Source: Chitinophaga vietnamensis (GTDB lineage Bacteria > Bacteroidota > Bacteroidia > Chitinophagales > Chitinophagaceae). From it: a DNA stretch of 64,000 nucleotides. The position numbers and the translations under genes were made by a program. Of the stretch, positions 8,232 to 17,517 are shown in pieces (within the stretch, counting starts at the first letter, position 1; every line of letters starts with the position of its first letter). The stretch is from positions 372,001 through 436,000 of the forward strand of contig NZ_CABHMS010000001.1 of the NCBI RefSeq assembly GCF_902167635.1. Reading direction: 5' to 3'. A model generated the notes under the pieces. That model saw only the letters and a program-made list of their open reading frames with translations. It was not told the DNA's origin and made no database searches.

Positions 8232-9755
8232 ATGGTGAACAAGAAAATATGCCTGGCATTGCTGGCGCTATGGGGCGTATCCGCAACAGGCACAGCGCAG
8301 CAGCGCCCTGCTGCCAGCAAGCCTAACATCGTTTTTATCTATGCGGATGACCTGGGGTATGGAGATATCAGCTGCAATGGCGCTACCAAAGTACATACAC
8401 CGAATATTGACCGTCTTGCCGCACAGGGAATGCGTTTCACCAATGGTCATGCTTCTTCTGCTACGTGTACCCCTTCCCGTTATTCTGTGCTCACCGGGCA
8501 ATATGCCTGGCGGAAAAAAGGCACTGGCATCGCACCGGGCAACGCTTCACTGATCATTGATACTGCTATCACTACCTTGCCGAAAATGTTGCAGCGCGTG
8601 GGCTATGTTACCGGCGCCGTGGGTAAATGGCACCTCGGTATCGGCGGCAATGGCGGCCCCGACTGGAATGCAGACCTGAAGCCCGGTCCCCTCGAAATAG
8701 GCTTCAACTATTGTTATATCATGCCGGCAACGGCCGACCGTGTCCCCTGCGTGTATGTGGAAAACCATCGCGTAGCCAACCTCGATCCTGCCGATCCGAT
8801 CAAAGTGAGCTATACCACGCCCATCGGCAATGAGCCTACCGGTAAACAACATCCCGAACTGCTGGTGATGAAATCATCGCATGGGCATGATCAAACCATT
8901 GTGAACGGCATCGGCCGCATTGGCTATATGCAGGGCGGCAAAGCCGCTTTATGGAAAGATGACCTGATTGCGGCCACACTAACGGAAAAGGCTACACGCT
9001 TTATCGCCGAAAATAAAAATCATCCTTTCTTCCTTTATTTCGCTACACATGATATACATGTGCCCCGTGTACCGGGCAAGGATTTCGCCGGAAAGAGCGG
9101 CCTTGGGCCCCGCGGCGACGCCATCCTGCAGCTCGACTGGACCGTGGGTGAAGTAATGCGCACGCTCGACAGCCTCCATCTCACTGATAATACCCTCATC
9201 GTTTTCAGCAGCGACAATGGCCCCGTAGTAGATGATGGCTACCAGGACCAGGCGGTGGAACTGCTCAATGGCCACACGCCTGCCGGCCCGCTACGCGGCG
9301 GCAAATACAGCAATTTTGATGCAGGCACCCGCATACCATTGATCGTGCGCTGGCCCGGTCATACGTGCAAAGGCGTATCCGGCGCCCTCGTCAGCCAGCT
9401 CGATCTTTTCGCTTCTTTCGCCGCCATCACCGGACAAAGGCTTGCGAAAAACGAAGGGCCCGACAGCTTCAATATGCTGCCGGCTTTCCTCGGGAAAGAC
9501 AACAAAGGCCGCGAAACGCTTGTGGAACATGCCTATGCACTCGGCATCATCAAAGGCAACTGGAAATATATTGAACCTAACAATGGTCCGCGTATAGACG
9601 GTAACGTGAATATTGAATTGGGAAATGATCCTGCCCCACAATTATATGACCTGAGCAAGGATATTGGAGAACATCATAACGTGGCCGCACAGCATCCCGA
9701 CATCGTGAAGGAACTGGCCGCAGCATTACAGGCCATCAAACATTTAGTTATTTGA
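8232..9755 (+). CDS. Secreted type I sulfatase (arylsulfatase / GalNAc-6-sulfatase-like)
   Basis: Starting at ATG 8232 gives 507 residues with a signal peptide (VSATGTAQ). The sulfatase signature ATCTPSRYSVLTG has Cys79, which would be matured to formylglycine. Metal-binding residues are seen in IYADDLGYGD (Asp39-Asp40) and FSSDNGP. It hydrolyses sulfate esters on glycans; the exact glycan is unknown. The divergent GH29 fucosidase suggests joint action on sulfated fucosylated material. The last five codons (KHLVI, stop) lie in the left arm of palindrome H4, which gives the convergent gene the same tail. Confidence 0.9.
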   Translation: MVNKKICLALLALWGVSATGTAQQRPAASKPNIVFIYADDLGYGDISCNGATKVHTPNIDRLAAQGMRFTNGHASSATCTPSRYSVLTGQYAWRKKGTGIAPGNASLIIDTAITTLPKMLQRVGYVTGAVGKWHLGIGGNGGPDWNADLKPGPLEIGFNYCYIMPATADRVPCVYVENHRVANLDPADPIKVSYTTPIGNEPTGKQHPELLVMKSSHGHDQTIVNGIGRIGYMQGGKAALWKDDLIAATLTEKATRFIAENKNHPFFLYFATHDIHVPRVPGKDFAGKSGLGPRGDAILQLDWTVGEVMRTLDSLHLTDNTLIVFSSDNGPVVDDGYQDQAVELLNGHTPAGPLRGGKYSNFDAGTRIPLIVRWPGHTCKGVSGALVSQLDLFASFAAITGQRLAKNEGPDSFNMLPAFLGKDNKGRETLVEHAYALGIIKGNWKYIEPNNGPRIDGNVNIELGNDPAPQLYDLSKDIGEHHNVAAQHPDIVKELAAALQAIKHLVI

Positions 9756-9842
9756 TTATTTGGATATTTTGATATGTAGTTTCCAGAAAGATGTTCCTGG
9801 AAACTACATATCAAAATATCCAAATAATCAAATAACTAAATG
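9741..9842. repeat. Perfect 46-bp-arm palindrome H4 spanning two gene ends
   Basis: The arms at 9741-9786 and 9797-9842 are perfect inverted copies around the 10-nt loop AAAGATGTTC. The outer part of each arm encodes the last four residues and stop of the adjoining convergent genes (cat tta gtt att tga in both directions). The structure would act as a bidirectional terminator but is far longer than needed. Confidence 0.95.
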
Positions 9843-11345
9843 TTTTTGTTGCAGTTCGAGCACTTCATTGGTCCATTGACGGAGCTCATCGCAGAGTGCG
9901 GGATTGTTGAGCAGCGACTGACCATAAGAAGGGATCATTTTCTTCAGCTTGATCTGCCATGCTTCTGTTTCGATCTCTTCTTTGAAGCAGCGTTTCAGGA
10001 GGTTAAGCATGATAGACACTGCGGTGGAAGCGCCAGGGGAAGCGCCGAGCAGTGCGGCGATAGAGCCATCGGCAGCGCTGACCACTTCGGTACCAAATTC
10101 AAGGATGCCGCCATGTTCAGGATCTTTTTTGATCACCTGTACGCGCTGACCGGCAATTTCAAGTTCCCAGTCTTCCATTTTAGCTTCAGGGAAATATTCA
10201 CGCAGCGCATCGAGCCTGTCTTCCGGCTTCTGGCGCACCTGTGCAATGAGGTATTTGGTGAGCGGAATATTATCAAGGCCGGCAGATACCATCGGGTGGA
10301 TGTTATTGGCTTTGATAGACAAGGGCAGATCGAAGATGGAGCCGTTCTTCAGGAATTTGGTGGAGAAGCCGGCGTAAGGCCCGAAGAGCAATGCTTTCTG
10401 ACCGTCGATCATGCGGGTATCGAGGTGAGGCACTGACATAGGAGGCGCGCCCACAGAGGCTTTGCCGTATACCTTCGCCTGGTGCCGTTCGATGATTTCG
10501 GGGTTGGTGCAACGCAGCCACTGGCCGCTCACCGGGAAACCGCCGAAACCTTTTCCTTCCGGAATATCTGATTTCTCGAGCAGGGGCAGGGAGCCGCCGC
10601 CAGCGCCGATGAATACAAATTGCGTTTTAACGGTATTTTTCTCGCGGGTATCGCGGTTCTTTACTTTGATGATCCAGCTGCCGTCGTCTGCTTTTTTGAG
10701 GTCGCGCACATCATGATTGAAGTACATGTTCACGCCTTCCAGGCTTTCCAGGTGGCGGAAGAGCGCGCGGCTCAGGGCGCCGAAGTTAACGTCTGTGCCC
10801 ATGTTCATGTAGGTAGCGGCCACTTTCTGTTCAGGGTCGCGGCCTTCCATCACTAATGGCATCCAGGCTTTCAGCTGCTGTTTATCTTCGGAATACGTCA
10901 TGGATTTGAAAAGATGGCACTGTTGCAGCGCTTTATATCTTTTCTTCAGGTAGTCCACATTCTCTTCTCCCCAAACAAAACTCATATGGGGAATGCTCTG
11001 TATAAATTCCTGTGGAGAGGAGATGATATTGTTTTCTACCAGGTAAGCCCAGAACTGGCGGGATACTTCAAACTGTTCAGCGATGTTCACTGCCTTCTTG
11101 ATATCCACAGAGCCATCGGGCTTTTGCGGTGTATAGTTCAATTCACAGAAAGCGGAGTGGCCTGTACCGGCATTGTTCCATGCATCGGAGCTTTCGGCTG
11201 CCGCAACATCCAGTCTTTCATATATTGAAATTGTTAACTCAGGTTGCAGCTCTTTCAGCAGCATTCCCAGCGTGGCGCTCATGATGCCGGCCCCGATTAA
11301 AACAACATCCGGCCCTGTTTCAGACGTACTCTTGCTTCTAAACAT
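9828..11345 (-). CDS. mqo: Malate:quinone oxidoreductase
   Basis: A 505-residue FAD enzyme with an N-terminal dinucleotide-binding fold (VVLIGAGIMSATLG, residues about 15-28). Mqo-family signatures include SSDAWNNAGTGHSAFCELNYTP and the KGFGGFPVSGQWLRC region. It oxidises malate to oxaloacetate at the inner face of the cytoplasmic membrane and passes electrons to quinone, bypassing NAD-dependent malate dehydrogenase. It is monocistronic. The C-terminal KHLVI comes from palindrome H4. Confidence 0.95.
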   Translation of the reverse strand: MFRSKSTSETGPDVVLIGAGIMSATLGMLLKELQPELTISIYERLDVAAAESSDAWNNAGTGHSAFCELNYTPQKPDGSVDIKKAVNIAEQFEVSRQFWAYLVENNIISSPQEFIQSIPHMSFVWGEENVDYLKKRYKALQQCHLFKSMTYSEDKQQLKAWMPLVMEGRDPEQKVAATYMNMGTDVNFGALSRALFRHLESLEGVNMYFNHDVRDLKKADDGSWIIKVKNRDTREKNTVKTQFVFIGAGGGSLPLLEKSDIPEGKGFGGFPVSGQWLRCTNPEIIERHQAKVYGKASVGAPPMSVPHLDTRMIDGQKALLFGPYAGFSTKFLKNGSIFDLPLSIKANNIHPMVSAGLDNIPLTKYLIAQVRQKPEDRLDALREYFPEAKMEDWELEIAGQRVQVIKKDPEHGGILEFGTEVVSAADGSIAALLGASPGASTAVSIMLNLLKRCFKEEIETEAWQIKLKKMIPSYGQSLLNNPALCDELRQWTNEVLELQQKHLVI

Positions 11346-11478
11346 AACCCCTATTTTATTCGAGGTGCAAAGTTACAATCAAAACAAATAAGCATGGGGA
11401 GAAAAATCAGACTTTTGCATCAAAATAACAATCTGATTACAATTCTTTCTGAATAAATTGAAAGTTGTGTAAGATGTA

Positions 11479-12252
11479 TTAGAAAAAAAGAAGATACCTG
11501 TCGCCTTCCTGGTATATCACGGGCTCCAGTTGATAGGCGCTACGTATGTTCGCTGCCGTTAGTACCGTCTCCCGCGGGCCGCTGCTGATCAGCTTTCCAT
11601 GATGCAGCAGCAGAAGGTTGTCGGCAAAGCGCGCTGCGATGTTCAGATCATGTACTACCCCTACGATCACGAGGTCTTTCTGTTGCAGGAGTTGTTTCAG
11701 CTGTTGCATGAACTGGAACTGGTAATGCACATCGAGATAGGTGAGGGGCTCGTCCAGCAACAAGTAACGGCAGCCGCCCGCCACCGGCTCCCATATCTGC
11801 GCCATGATGCGCGCAAAATGTACCCTTTGTTTTTCTCCGCCTGAAAGGCTCATGTAGTCGCGGTTTTCCAGCGCCTGCAAGTCGAACAGCTCCATGGCCT
11901 CCTCGCAGCAGGCCAGGTCTTTCGGCCTCGCCGTACCCGCCATATGTGGGTATCTTCCCATCATCACCACTTCTCTAACGGTTAAAGGGAAAGACAATTC
12001 CATGTGCTGTGAAAGAGCGCCGCGTATCTGCGCCAATGATTGATAAGAAAACGTTTGCAGGTCTTTGTCTGCATAATATACTTCCCCGCTATGAGGCTTT
12101 AATTGTCCGGCCGCAATTTTCAGCAGGGTCGACTTCCCCGCGCCATTAGGCCCGATCACCAGGTGCAGCTGCCCCGGCGCAAAAGTGGTATTGACATCCT
12201 GCAACAGGGTATGGTGGCCCGCCCGATAGGTGATATTGGAAAGACGTAACAT
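11479..12252 (-). CDS. hmuV: Haemin ABC transporter ATPase HmuV
   Basis: A 257-residue ABC ATPase. Walker A is GPNGAGKSTLL (about residues 34-44), the signature is LSGGEKQRVHFAR, and Walker B is YLLLDEPLTYLD. The insertion of a non-conserved stretch before Walker B and the overall length are typical of HmuV. It powers haemin import through HmuU. Its start overlaps the last base of hmuU, and it is the final gene of a receptor-hmuT-hmuU-hmuV operon. Confidence 0.9.
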   Translation of the reverse strand: MLRLSNITYRAGHHTLLQDVNTTFAPGQLHLVIGPNGAGKSTLLKIAAGQLKPHSGEVYYADKDLQTFSYQSLAQIRGALSQHMELSFPLTVREVVMMGRYPHMAGTARPKDLACCEEAMELFDLQALENRDYMSLSGGEKQRVHFARIMAQIWEPVAGGCRYLLLDEPLTYLDVHYQFQFMQQLKQLLQQKDLVIVGVVHDLNIAARFADNLLLLHHGKLISSGPRETVLTAANIRSAYQLEPVIYQEGDRYLLFF

Positions 12253-13280
12253 CAGAAATAATAGTTTTTCTTTCTGAGCAGTAAGATAAATACCGGTACG
12301 CCGGCGATGCTGGTAACGATACCGATGGGCAGCTCTGCGGGCCGCAGCAGCAGGCGGGCGGCGATATCGGCCAAACTGAGCAGGATGGCGCCCGCCAGCG
12401 CGCCGGCGATGAGGAGGTAGCGGTTATCGGCACCTTTCCAGATGCGCAGGAAATGCGGTACCACCAGTCCTACAAAGCTGATCACGCCGGTGAAGGCCGT
12501 GACGACCGCGATCATGATCACATTGATCACCAATATCTCCCTTTTGAGCCGCTGCACGGAAACGCCCGCCAGCAGCGCTTCTTCTTCTCCCAGTATCAAG
12601 AGGTTGAGGGGCCGTGCCTGTGCGAGCGCCCGCCAGAAGCACAGCGCCAGCACAATGCTGGTGATGATCACTGCATGCCAGTTAGCGCCCGACAAAGTAC
12701 CGAGGTTCCAGAAGGTGATGGAGCGCGCCTGCGGATCACGGGCGATGTAAGATAAAAAGCCGGTGCCACTAAGAAACAGCGCATTGATGGCGATGCCCAT
12801 CAGCAGCAGGGTAACGATGGCCGTTTTGCCGGCCTGCTTTTTCTCCGCCAATCCCAGTACGAGGAAAGTGGCCAGCAGCGCGCCGCTGCAGGCCGCGAGC
12901 GGCAAGGTCCACTCGCCGGCATGATAGTGGAAAGTGGCGCCTAATACAAAATAGAGGGCGGCGCCGAAGGCCGCGCCGCTGGAAGTGCCTATCAGTCCGG
13001 GTTCTACGATAGGGTTGCGGAAGAGGGCCTGCATCAGTACGCCGCCTACGGCCAGCGCTGCGCCGGCGAGCAGGCAGAAGAGCGTGCGCGGCAAGCGTAT
13101 CTGCAGGAAGATGCGCTCCTGTAAAGAAAGATCGCCGTTGCCCGTGAGCGCCTTGCGGCCGGCGCTGAAGATATCGCCGGCGCTGATGTCCACTGCACCA
13201 AAACTGGCAGACAACAACACCGTGATACACAGCATTACTAACAGTAACGGATATACGCCATTATATTGTTTATTTACCAT
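12252..13280 (-). CDS. hmuU: Haemin ABC transporter permease HmuU (FecCD family)
   Basis: A 342-residue integral membrane protein of the FecCD/BtuC type. It has about ten helices and carries RLPRTLFCLLAGAALAVGGVLMQALFRNPIVEPGLIGTSSGAA, the family's conserved second and third helix region, plus FVGLVVPHFLR. It overlaps hmuT by 11 bp at its start and hmuV by one base at its end, indicating translational coupling. Confidence 0.92.
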   Translation of the reverse strand: MVNKQYNGVYPLLLVMLCITVLLSASFGAVDISAGDIFSAGRKALTGNGDLSLQERIFLQIRLPRTLFCLLAGAALAVGGVLMQALFRNPIVEPGLIGTSSGAAFGAALYFVLGATFHYHAGEWTLPLAACSGALLATFLVLGLAEKKQAGKTAIVTLLLMGIAINALFLSGTGFLSYIARDPQARSITFWNLGTLSGANWHAVIITSIVLALCFWRALAQARPLNLLILGEEEALLAGVSVQRLKREILVINVIMIAVVTAFTGVISFVGLVVPHFLRIWKGADNRYLLIAGALAGAILLSLADIAARLLLRPAELPIGIVTSIAGVPVFILLLRKKNYYF

Positions 13281-14136
13281 GAATCAGTTTTTGCAATGCC
13301 AGCACGTTGGCGCCGGTACGCGGTCCCAGGTACACCATGTCATGTTCTTCTACGCGATAGATACGTTGGTTGCGCGCCGCCTTGGTGCCTGCCACGCCGG
13401 GCAGTTCACTGATGGCCTGTATAGAGCCGAGACGGTCGTAGCCGAAGTCGGTGAGCAATATCACATCAGGATCGGCCTTGGCGATCATTTCGGCAGAGAG
13501 CTGTTGCATGCCCCTGTCGCCACCGACAGGAATCACACCGCCGGCCCATTGCACCAACCTGGATGCAATGCTTTTTTGTGTGATGGCCAGGTAGATGTTC
13601 ATGGCGCGGCCGAAGTGAATGATCACTACCTTGGGCGTATCCGTATAGGCTTTGGCGTTAGTGAGCGCCGTGCTCATTTCTTTGTCCAGGATGTTACAGA
13701 GGCTATCGGCCTGTGAGGACCGCTTGAAATAAGCGCCCAGCTGGCGTATCATGGCTTTATCCTGCTCGATGGTGTATACGCTGTCGGCAAAGGTTTGCAT
13801 GGGGATCTTCAGCGCTTCCAGCTGCCGCATCACCTGTTCGGGTCCGATATTGTTATCGTGTATCACCAGCGTAGGCCGCTGCGCGATGATACCTTCGGCA
13901 CTGAGCGCGCGATGGTAGCCCACAGTAGGCAGCTGCCTGATCGCCGGCGGATAGGTGCTGGAAAGGTCTACGGCTACAAGGTTCTTTTCGGCGCCGAGCG
14001 CAAAGATCACTTCATTGTATTGTTTGGACAGGCATACAATGCGGGTACTGTCTGCATGATCGCTGTGGTTGCCAAAGCGGCCGCATGCAGTGAGCATTGC
14101 GGCCGTGGCTAACAGTATAGTATATACGTTTTTCAT
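13270..14136 (-). CDS. hmuT: Haemin-binding periplasmic protein HmuT
   Basis: A 288-residue protein with a lipobox-like MLTACGRF, implying a lipoprotein. It has the two-lobed periplasmic-binding fold of the BtuF/HmuT group: RIVCLSKQYNEVIFALGAE and a C-terminal RIYRVEEHDMVYLGPRTG. It would receive haemin from the outer-membrane receptor and deliver it to HmuUV. Its start lies 9 bp after the receptor's stop. Confidence 0.87.
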   Translation of the reverse strand: MKNVYTILLATAAMLTACGRFGNHSDHADSTRIVCLSKQYNEVIFALGAEKNLVAVDLSSTYPPAIRQLPTVGYHRALSAEGIIAQRPTLVIHDNNIGPEQVMRQLEALKIPMQTFADSVYTIEQDKAMIRQLGAYFKRSSQADSLCNILDKEMSTALTNAKAYTDTPKVVIIHFGRAMNIYLAITQKSIASRLVQWAGGVIPVGGDRGMQQLSAEMIAKADPDVILLTDFGYDRLGSIQAISELPGVAGTKAARNQRIYRVEEHDMVYLGPRTGANVLALQKLIHGK

Positions 14137-14145
14137 GGATGGGTT

Positions 14146-16473
14146 TTAAAATTGATAGCCGAGGTTCAAACCACCGTAGTAGTTCGCGTTGTAAGGGCCT
14201 GGCAGGTAAATATTAGGCGGTGCTGCTGCAAAGTTGGCGTTGAGGAACACCATCGTATAATACCGGCTGCCGGTGAGGTTGTTGCCGCCTGCAAAGACGT
14301 CCAGCGTAAAGTGCTGGCCGAGTGTGTGGCGGTAACCCAGCTTCGCGTTCAACAGCGTATAGGCGTCGGCGTAGTGGTTGTTATCGTAGGTGATGGGCAT
14401 TTTATCCACATACTGTAAAGTGGTGTTGAGATAAACGCCCCATTTGGTGTGGAAGTCGATACCGCCATTGAAAAGATGCGGCGATACCCCGGAAACCTTG
14501 TTGCCACTATAATCGATCGTTTTAGCGTTATTGTTGTTGTCGCTCTTGAAATTGTCGTATGTGAAATTGGAATAGGTGTAGCTCACGAAGGGGCGGATGA
14601 GCGTGAACACATGGCCATTGTCTTGCTGGATGGCGTAGGCGATATCCGCCTCTGCGCCACGGTTCTGCTGTGCGCCGGCATTGGTGGTGATGCTGTACAA
14701 CACGGCGCCGCTGGCATCCGTCACTGCCTGCGAGGTGAGCTTGTCTTTTATCTGCATGCTGAATACGGCCACCTGGAACGACAAACGTTTGTCCAGCAAG
14801 CTGCCTTTGGCGCCAACTTCAATCTGGGTGGCCTTTTCAGGGCGCAGTGAGGTATTCACCTGGCTGATCTGCGGGATCACGGTTTGCCCGGAAGTGGGTG
14901 GCGTATAGCCTTTACTGATACCTGCATATACGTTTACATCAGCGGTGATATTTTTAGCGATGGAAGCCTGTGGCGTCAATACCGGCGTAAATGATTTGTA
15001 ACCCGACTGGTCTTTATGTGCAGGATTGCCGGAATTGGTTAACCGGTCGGTGATGCTGTAGTCAATATAGTTGTTGCTCACGCCGGCCGTTACGAGGAAA
15101 CCCTGCGGCAGCCGCACTTCCCATTGGGTGAACAAACTGTATTGTGAAGTGGCTAGTTCCAGATCTCCTGTGAGCGGGCCTTGTACATTGTTGGCGAGAC
15201 TATAGCTTTTCTTGAAAGAGACGGTTTTCTGGTATTCACCACCTATGATGCCGCTCACGGCTACATTCCCGCCGCCGAAGTTAAATCCGAAGGCGGTGCG
15301 GCCGCCGAAGTTCTGCGCCATATTGCTGGACAAACCTACTGCAAATGCCTGTCCCTGGCGGTATCCGCTGAAGTAAGCGCTGGTGAGGTTATTGACATGC
15401 CGGGAGAAAACATAATTGTGCGATAGCCCCGCGCGATAGGTTTCAAAAGCAACGTAGCCTTTATTTTTCAGGTAGGGCACTTCGCCGGTATCTTTTTTCT
15501 GTGCAAACTGGATGCTGTCTAACTGGCCGGCCAGCTGGTCGTTGGAGTTGCTGTAGCCTGCATACACTGAAAACGTTTGCTTTTCGTTGCTATGAAAATC
15601 GCCGGAGAAAGAAACATAATCTTTTTTGGAGCCGCTCTGGATGCGGTATCCGTCGAGGTTTTGGTGGCCGTAGTTGATCATCACAGCAGATTTTTCGTTG
15701 GCATATTCCACACGGGTATTAGTGCGGAAGAGGCCATAGCTGCCGCCGGTCACTTCCTGTGTGATGCGGGCGCCGAAGCTTTGCGGCTTTAATACGGACA
15801 ATTTCAATACGCCGCCGATGCCCGTGCCATAAAGGCTGGAAGCGGGGCCTTTGACCACTTCCACGCGGCCGAGGATGGAGAAGTCGATATCATCGAGAAT
15901 GGTAACGCCTTCTGCATCGGTAACAGGAATACCGTTGAGATAGGCTTTATAGCCGCTGCCATTGAAATTGCTGTTGTTGCCATAACCGCGGATCACGATG
16001 CGTTGTCCGCCGGAGGCGGTGCGTTTTTCAAGGCGTACGCCTGGAATAAGGTTGAGGGTGAACTCCGGGGAGATGCCATCATTGCGTTGCAGCTCCCGCC
16101 GGCCCAGCACTGTAGCGGATTGTACTGGTTGTATCTGTGCCGCATTTTTGGCGGCATTCACCTGTACTTCGTTAAGCTGGTAGTAGATGGCGGTAAGGCC
16201 TATCATCAATTGTTTGCTGCAATCGTTACCACTAATGGGTTGCGTTTCATAACCGCTGGCGATTACCAGCAGGCGGTATTGTCCGTTGCAGCTCAATTCG
16301 AAATTGCCTTGGGCGTCAGTGGTGGCAAGGATCTGTTCCGGGCCTGTGCGCAGGGTGGCGCCGGCTATGGGCGCCTGCGTATACAGATCATAGATGCGGC
16401 CGCGCAGCTTTTCCTGCGCAAAGGTTTGCAGGGCGATAGTAGTAACAAATAGCCAGATTAGCAGTGTTTTCAC
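14146..16473 (-). CDS. TonB-dependent outer-membrane receptor, probably haemin/haem
   Basis: A 775-residue protein with a signal peptide (LQTFAQ), then a carboxypeptidase-regulatory-like domain (residues about 22-100). A plug follows with IVIRGYGNNSNFNGSGYKAYLNGIPVTDAEG and RVEVVKGPASSLYGTGIGGVLKLSV. The rest is a 22-strand-type barrel ending in an aromatic-rich strand and terminal Phe. It heads the hmuTUV operon, so haemin is the likely ligand. Ligand assignment rests on context, because no haem-specific FRAP/NPNL motif is evident. Confidence 0.88.
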   Translation of the reverse strand: MKTLLIWLFVTTIALQTFAQEKLRGRIYDLYTQAPIAGATLRTGPEQILATTDAQGNFELSCNGQYRLLVIASGYETQPISGNDCSKQLMIGLTAIYYQLNEVQVNAAKNAAQIQPVQSATVLGRRELQRNDGISPEFTLNLIPGVRLEKRTASGGQRIVIRGYGNNSNFNGSGYKAYLNGIPVTDAEGVTILDDIDFSILGRVEVVKGPASSLYGTGIGGVLKLSVLKPQSFGARITQEVTGGSYGLFRTNTRVEYANEKSAVMINYGHQNLDGYRIQSGSKKDYVSFSGDFHSNEKQTFSVYAGYSNSNDQLAGQLDSIQFAQKKDTGEVPYLKNKGYVAFETYRAGLSHNYVFSRHVNNLTSAYFSGYRQGQAFAVGLSSNMAQNFGGRTAFGFNFGGGNVAVSGIIGGEYQKTVSFKKSYSLANNVQGPLTGDLELATSQYSLFTQWEVRLPQGFLVTAGVSNNYIDYSITDRLTNSGNPAHKDQSGYKSFTPVLTPQASIAKNITADVNVYAGISKGYTPPTSGQTVIPQISQVNTSLRPEKATQIEVGAKGSLLDKRLSFQVAVFSMQIKDKLTSQAVTDASGAVLYSITTNAGAQQNRGAEADIAYAIQQDNGHVFTLIRPFVSYTYSNFTYDNFKSDNNNNAKTIDYSGNKVSGVSPHLFNGGIDFHTKWGVYLNTTLQYVDKMPITYDNNHYADAYTLLNAKLGYRHTLGQHFTLDVFAGGNNLTGSRYYTMVFLNANFAAAPPNIYLPGPYNANYYGGLNLGYQF

Positions 16474-16676
16474 GTAATACGTATTAAGTATGGGTAATGG
16501 ATTTTCTCATTGCTCTCGTTGGCGCGTTCATTGTTCACATCTGATCGGGTTCTCGCGCGGATTTTGGTGACAATGAAAATAATAAAATATTATCTTTTTT
16601 TTATTATTTTATTTTTACGTTAAACTACCGCTCCTGCATTTTCATCGATCTTAAAAAATCTACTTTTAATATTATG

Positions 16677-17507
16677 ATGAACAGAAGAAATTTTTTAAGA
16701 AATGTATCTGCCGCTATAGTGCTCGTTGCTGGCGGCAGTGTTGTGAAAGCAGCCACCCGCGCGCACCTGGAACGGAAAACGGTTTTTCGTTTTGCGATCG
16801 GTTCCGACTGGCACTATGGCCAGCCGGGAACGGAATCGGAGCAATTCTTCCGGGACCTGCAAGCTGCCTTCAATAGTTATCAACAGGAAAACCCTTGCGA
16901 ATTTTTTGTGTTGAACGGCGATGTGATTCACAACGATCCGCAATTACTGCTGCCCGCCTCCAAACTGCTGAAAACCCTGCACCCGCGCATCTTCACCACG
17001 CGTGGCAATCACGACCAGGTGAGTGCCGACGCCTGGCAACAGGCCTGGGGCTTCCCGCTCAACCATGATGTGGTGATCAAAAATCAGGTGATCCTGCTCG
17101 GCGATACCGCCGATGAGAAAGGCAAGTACCTCTGCCCTGATATGCCCTGGTTTACCAAAAAGCTCGAACAATACAAGGATGCAGAGAATATCTTCATCTT
17201 CCTGCATATCACACCCGTAAAATGGACTGATAATGCTGTGGACTGCCCGGAGTTTCAGGCATTGGTGAAGAAATACCAGAATGTAAGGGCAGTGTTCAAT
17301 GGGCACGATCATGACCAGGACAGTGTGAAGATGCTCGACAGCCAGGTGCCTTTCCTCTTCGATGGCCACCTGGGCGGCAACTGGGGCACGAATTATCATG
17401 GGTTCCGCATCGTGGAGTTGAAAGATGACAATAGTATCGTTACATTTGTCATGAACCCACACAGCAAACAGGACGAACGTACCTTTGCTGCTATTGCAAA
17501 ACCCTGA
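16677..17507 (+). CDS. Exported calcineurin-type metallophosphoesterase
   Basis: A product of about 276 residues. It begins with NRRNFLRNVSAAIVLVAGG, a twin-arginine-like or general export signal. Metallophosphoesterase motifs appear in order: GSDWHYG (DxH), NGDVIHND, RGNHD, HITP and NGHDHD. It hydrolyses phosphomono- or diesters in the periplasm; the substrate is unknown. The start of the polysaccharide-lyase gene follows 10 bp after its stop, suggesting an operon. An ATG one codon upstream (16674) is equally possible. Confidence 0.85.
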   Translation: MNRRNFLRNVSAAIVLVAGGSVVKAATRAHLERKTVFRFAIGSDWHYGQPGTESEQFFRDLQAAFNSYQQENPCEFFVLNGDVIHNDPQLLLPASKLLKTLHPRIFTTRGNHDQVSADAWQQAWGFPLNHDVVIKNQVILLGDTADEKGKYLCPDMPWFTKKLEQYKDAENIFIFLHITPVKWTDNAVDCPEFQALVKKYQNVRAVFNGHDHDQDSVKMLDSQVPFLFDGHLGGNWGTNYHGFRIVELKDDNSIVTFVMNPHSKQDERTFAAIAKP

Positions 17508-17517
17508 TCTCAACAAA

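Noticed and set aside
16474-16673. Fur box or riboswitch upstream of the haemin receptor
   Set aside because: There is an AT-rich inverted stretch (AATAATAAAATATTATC region), but it does not fit a Fur consensus, and no riboswitch core is visible.
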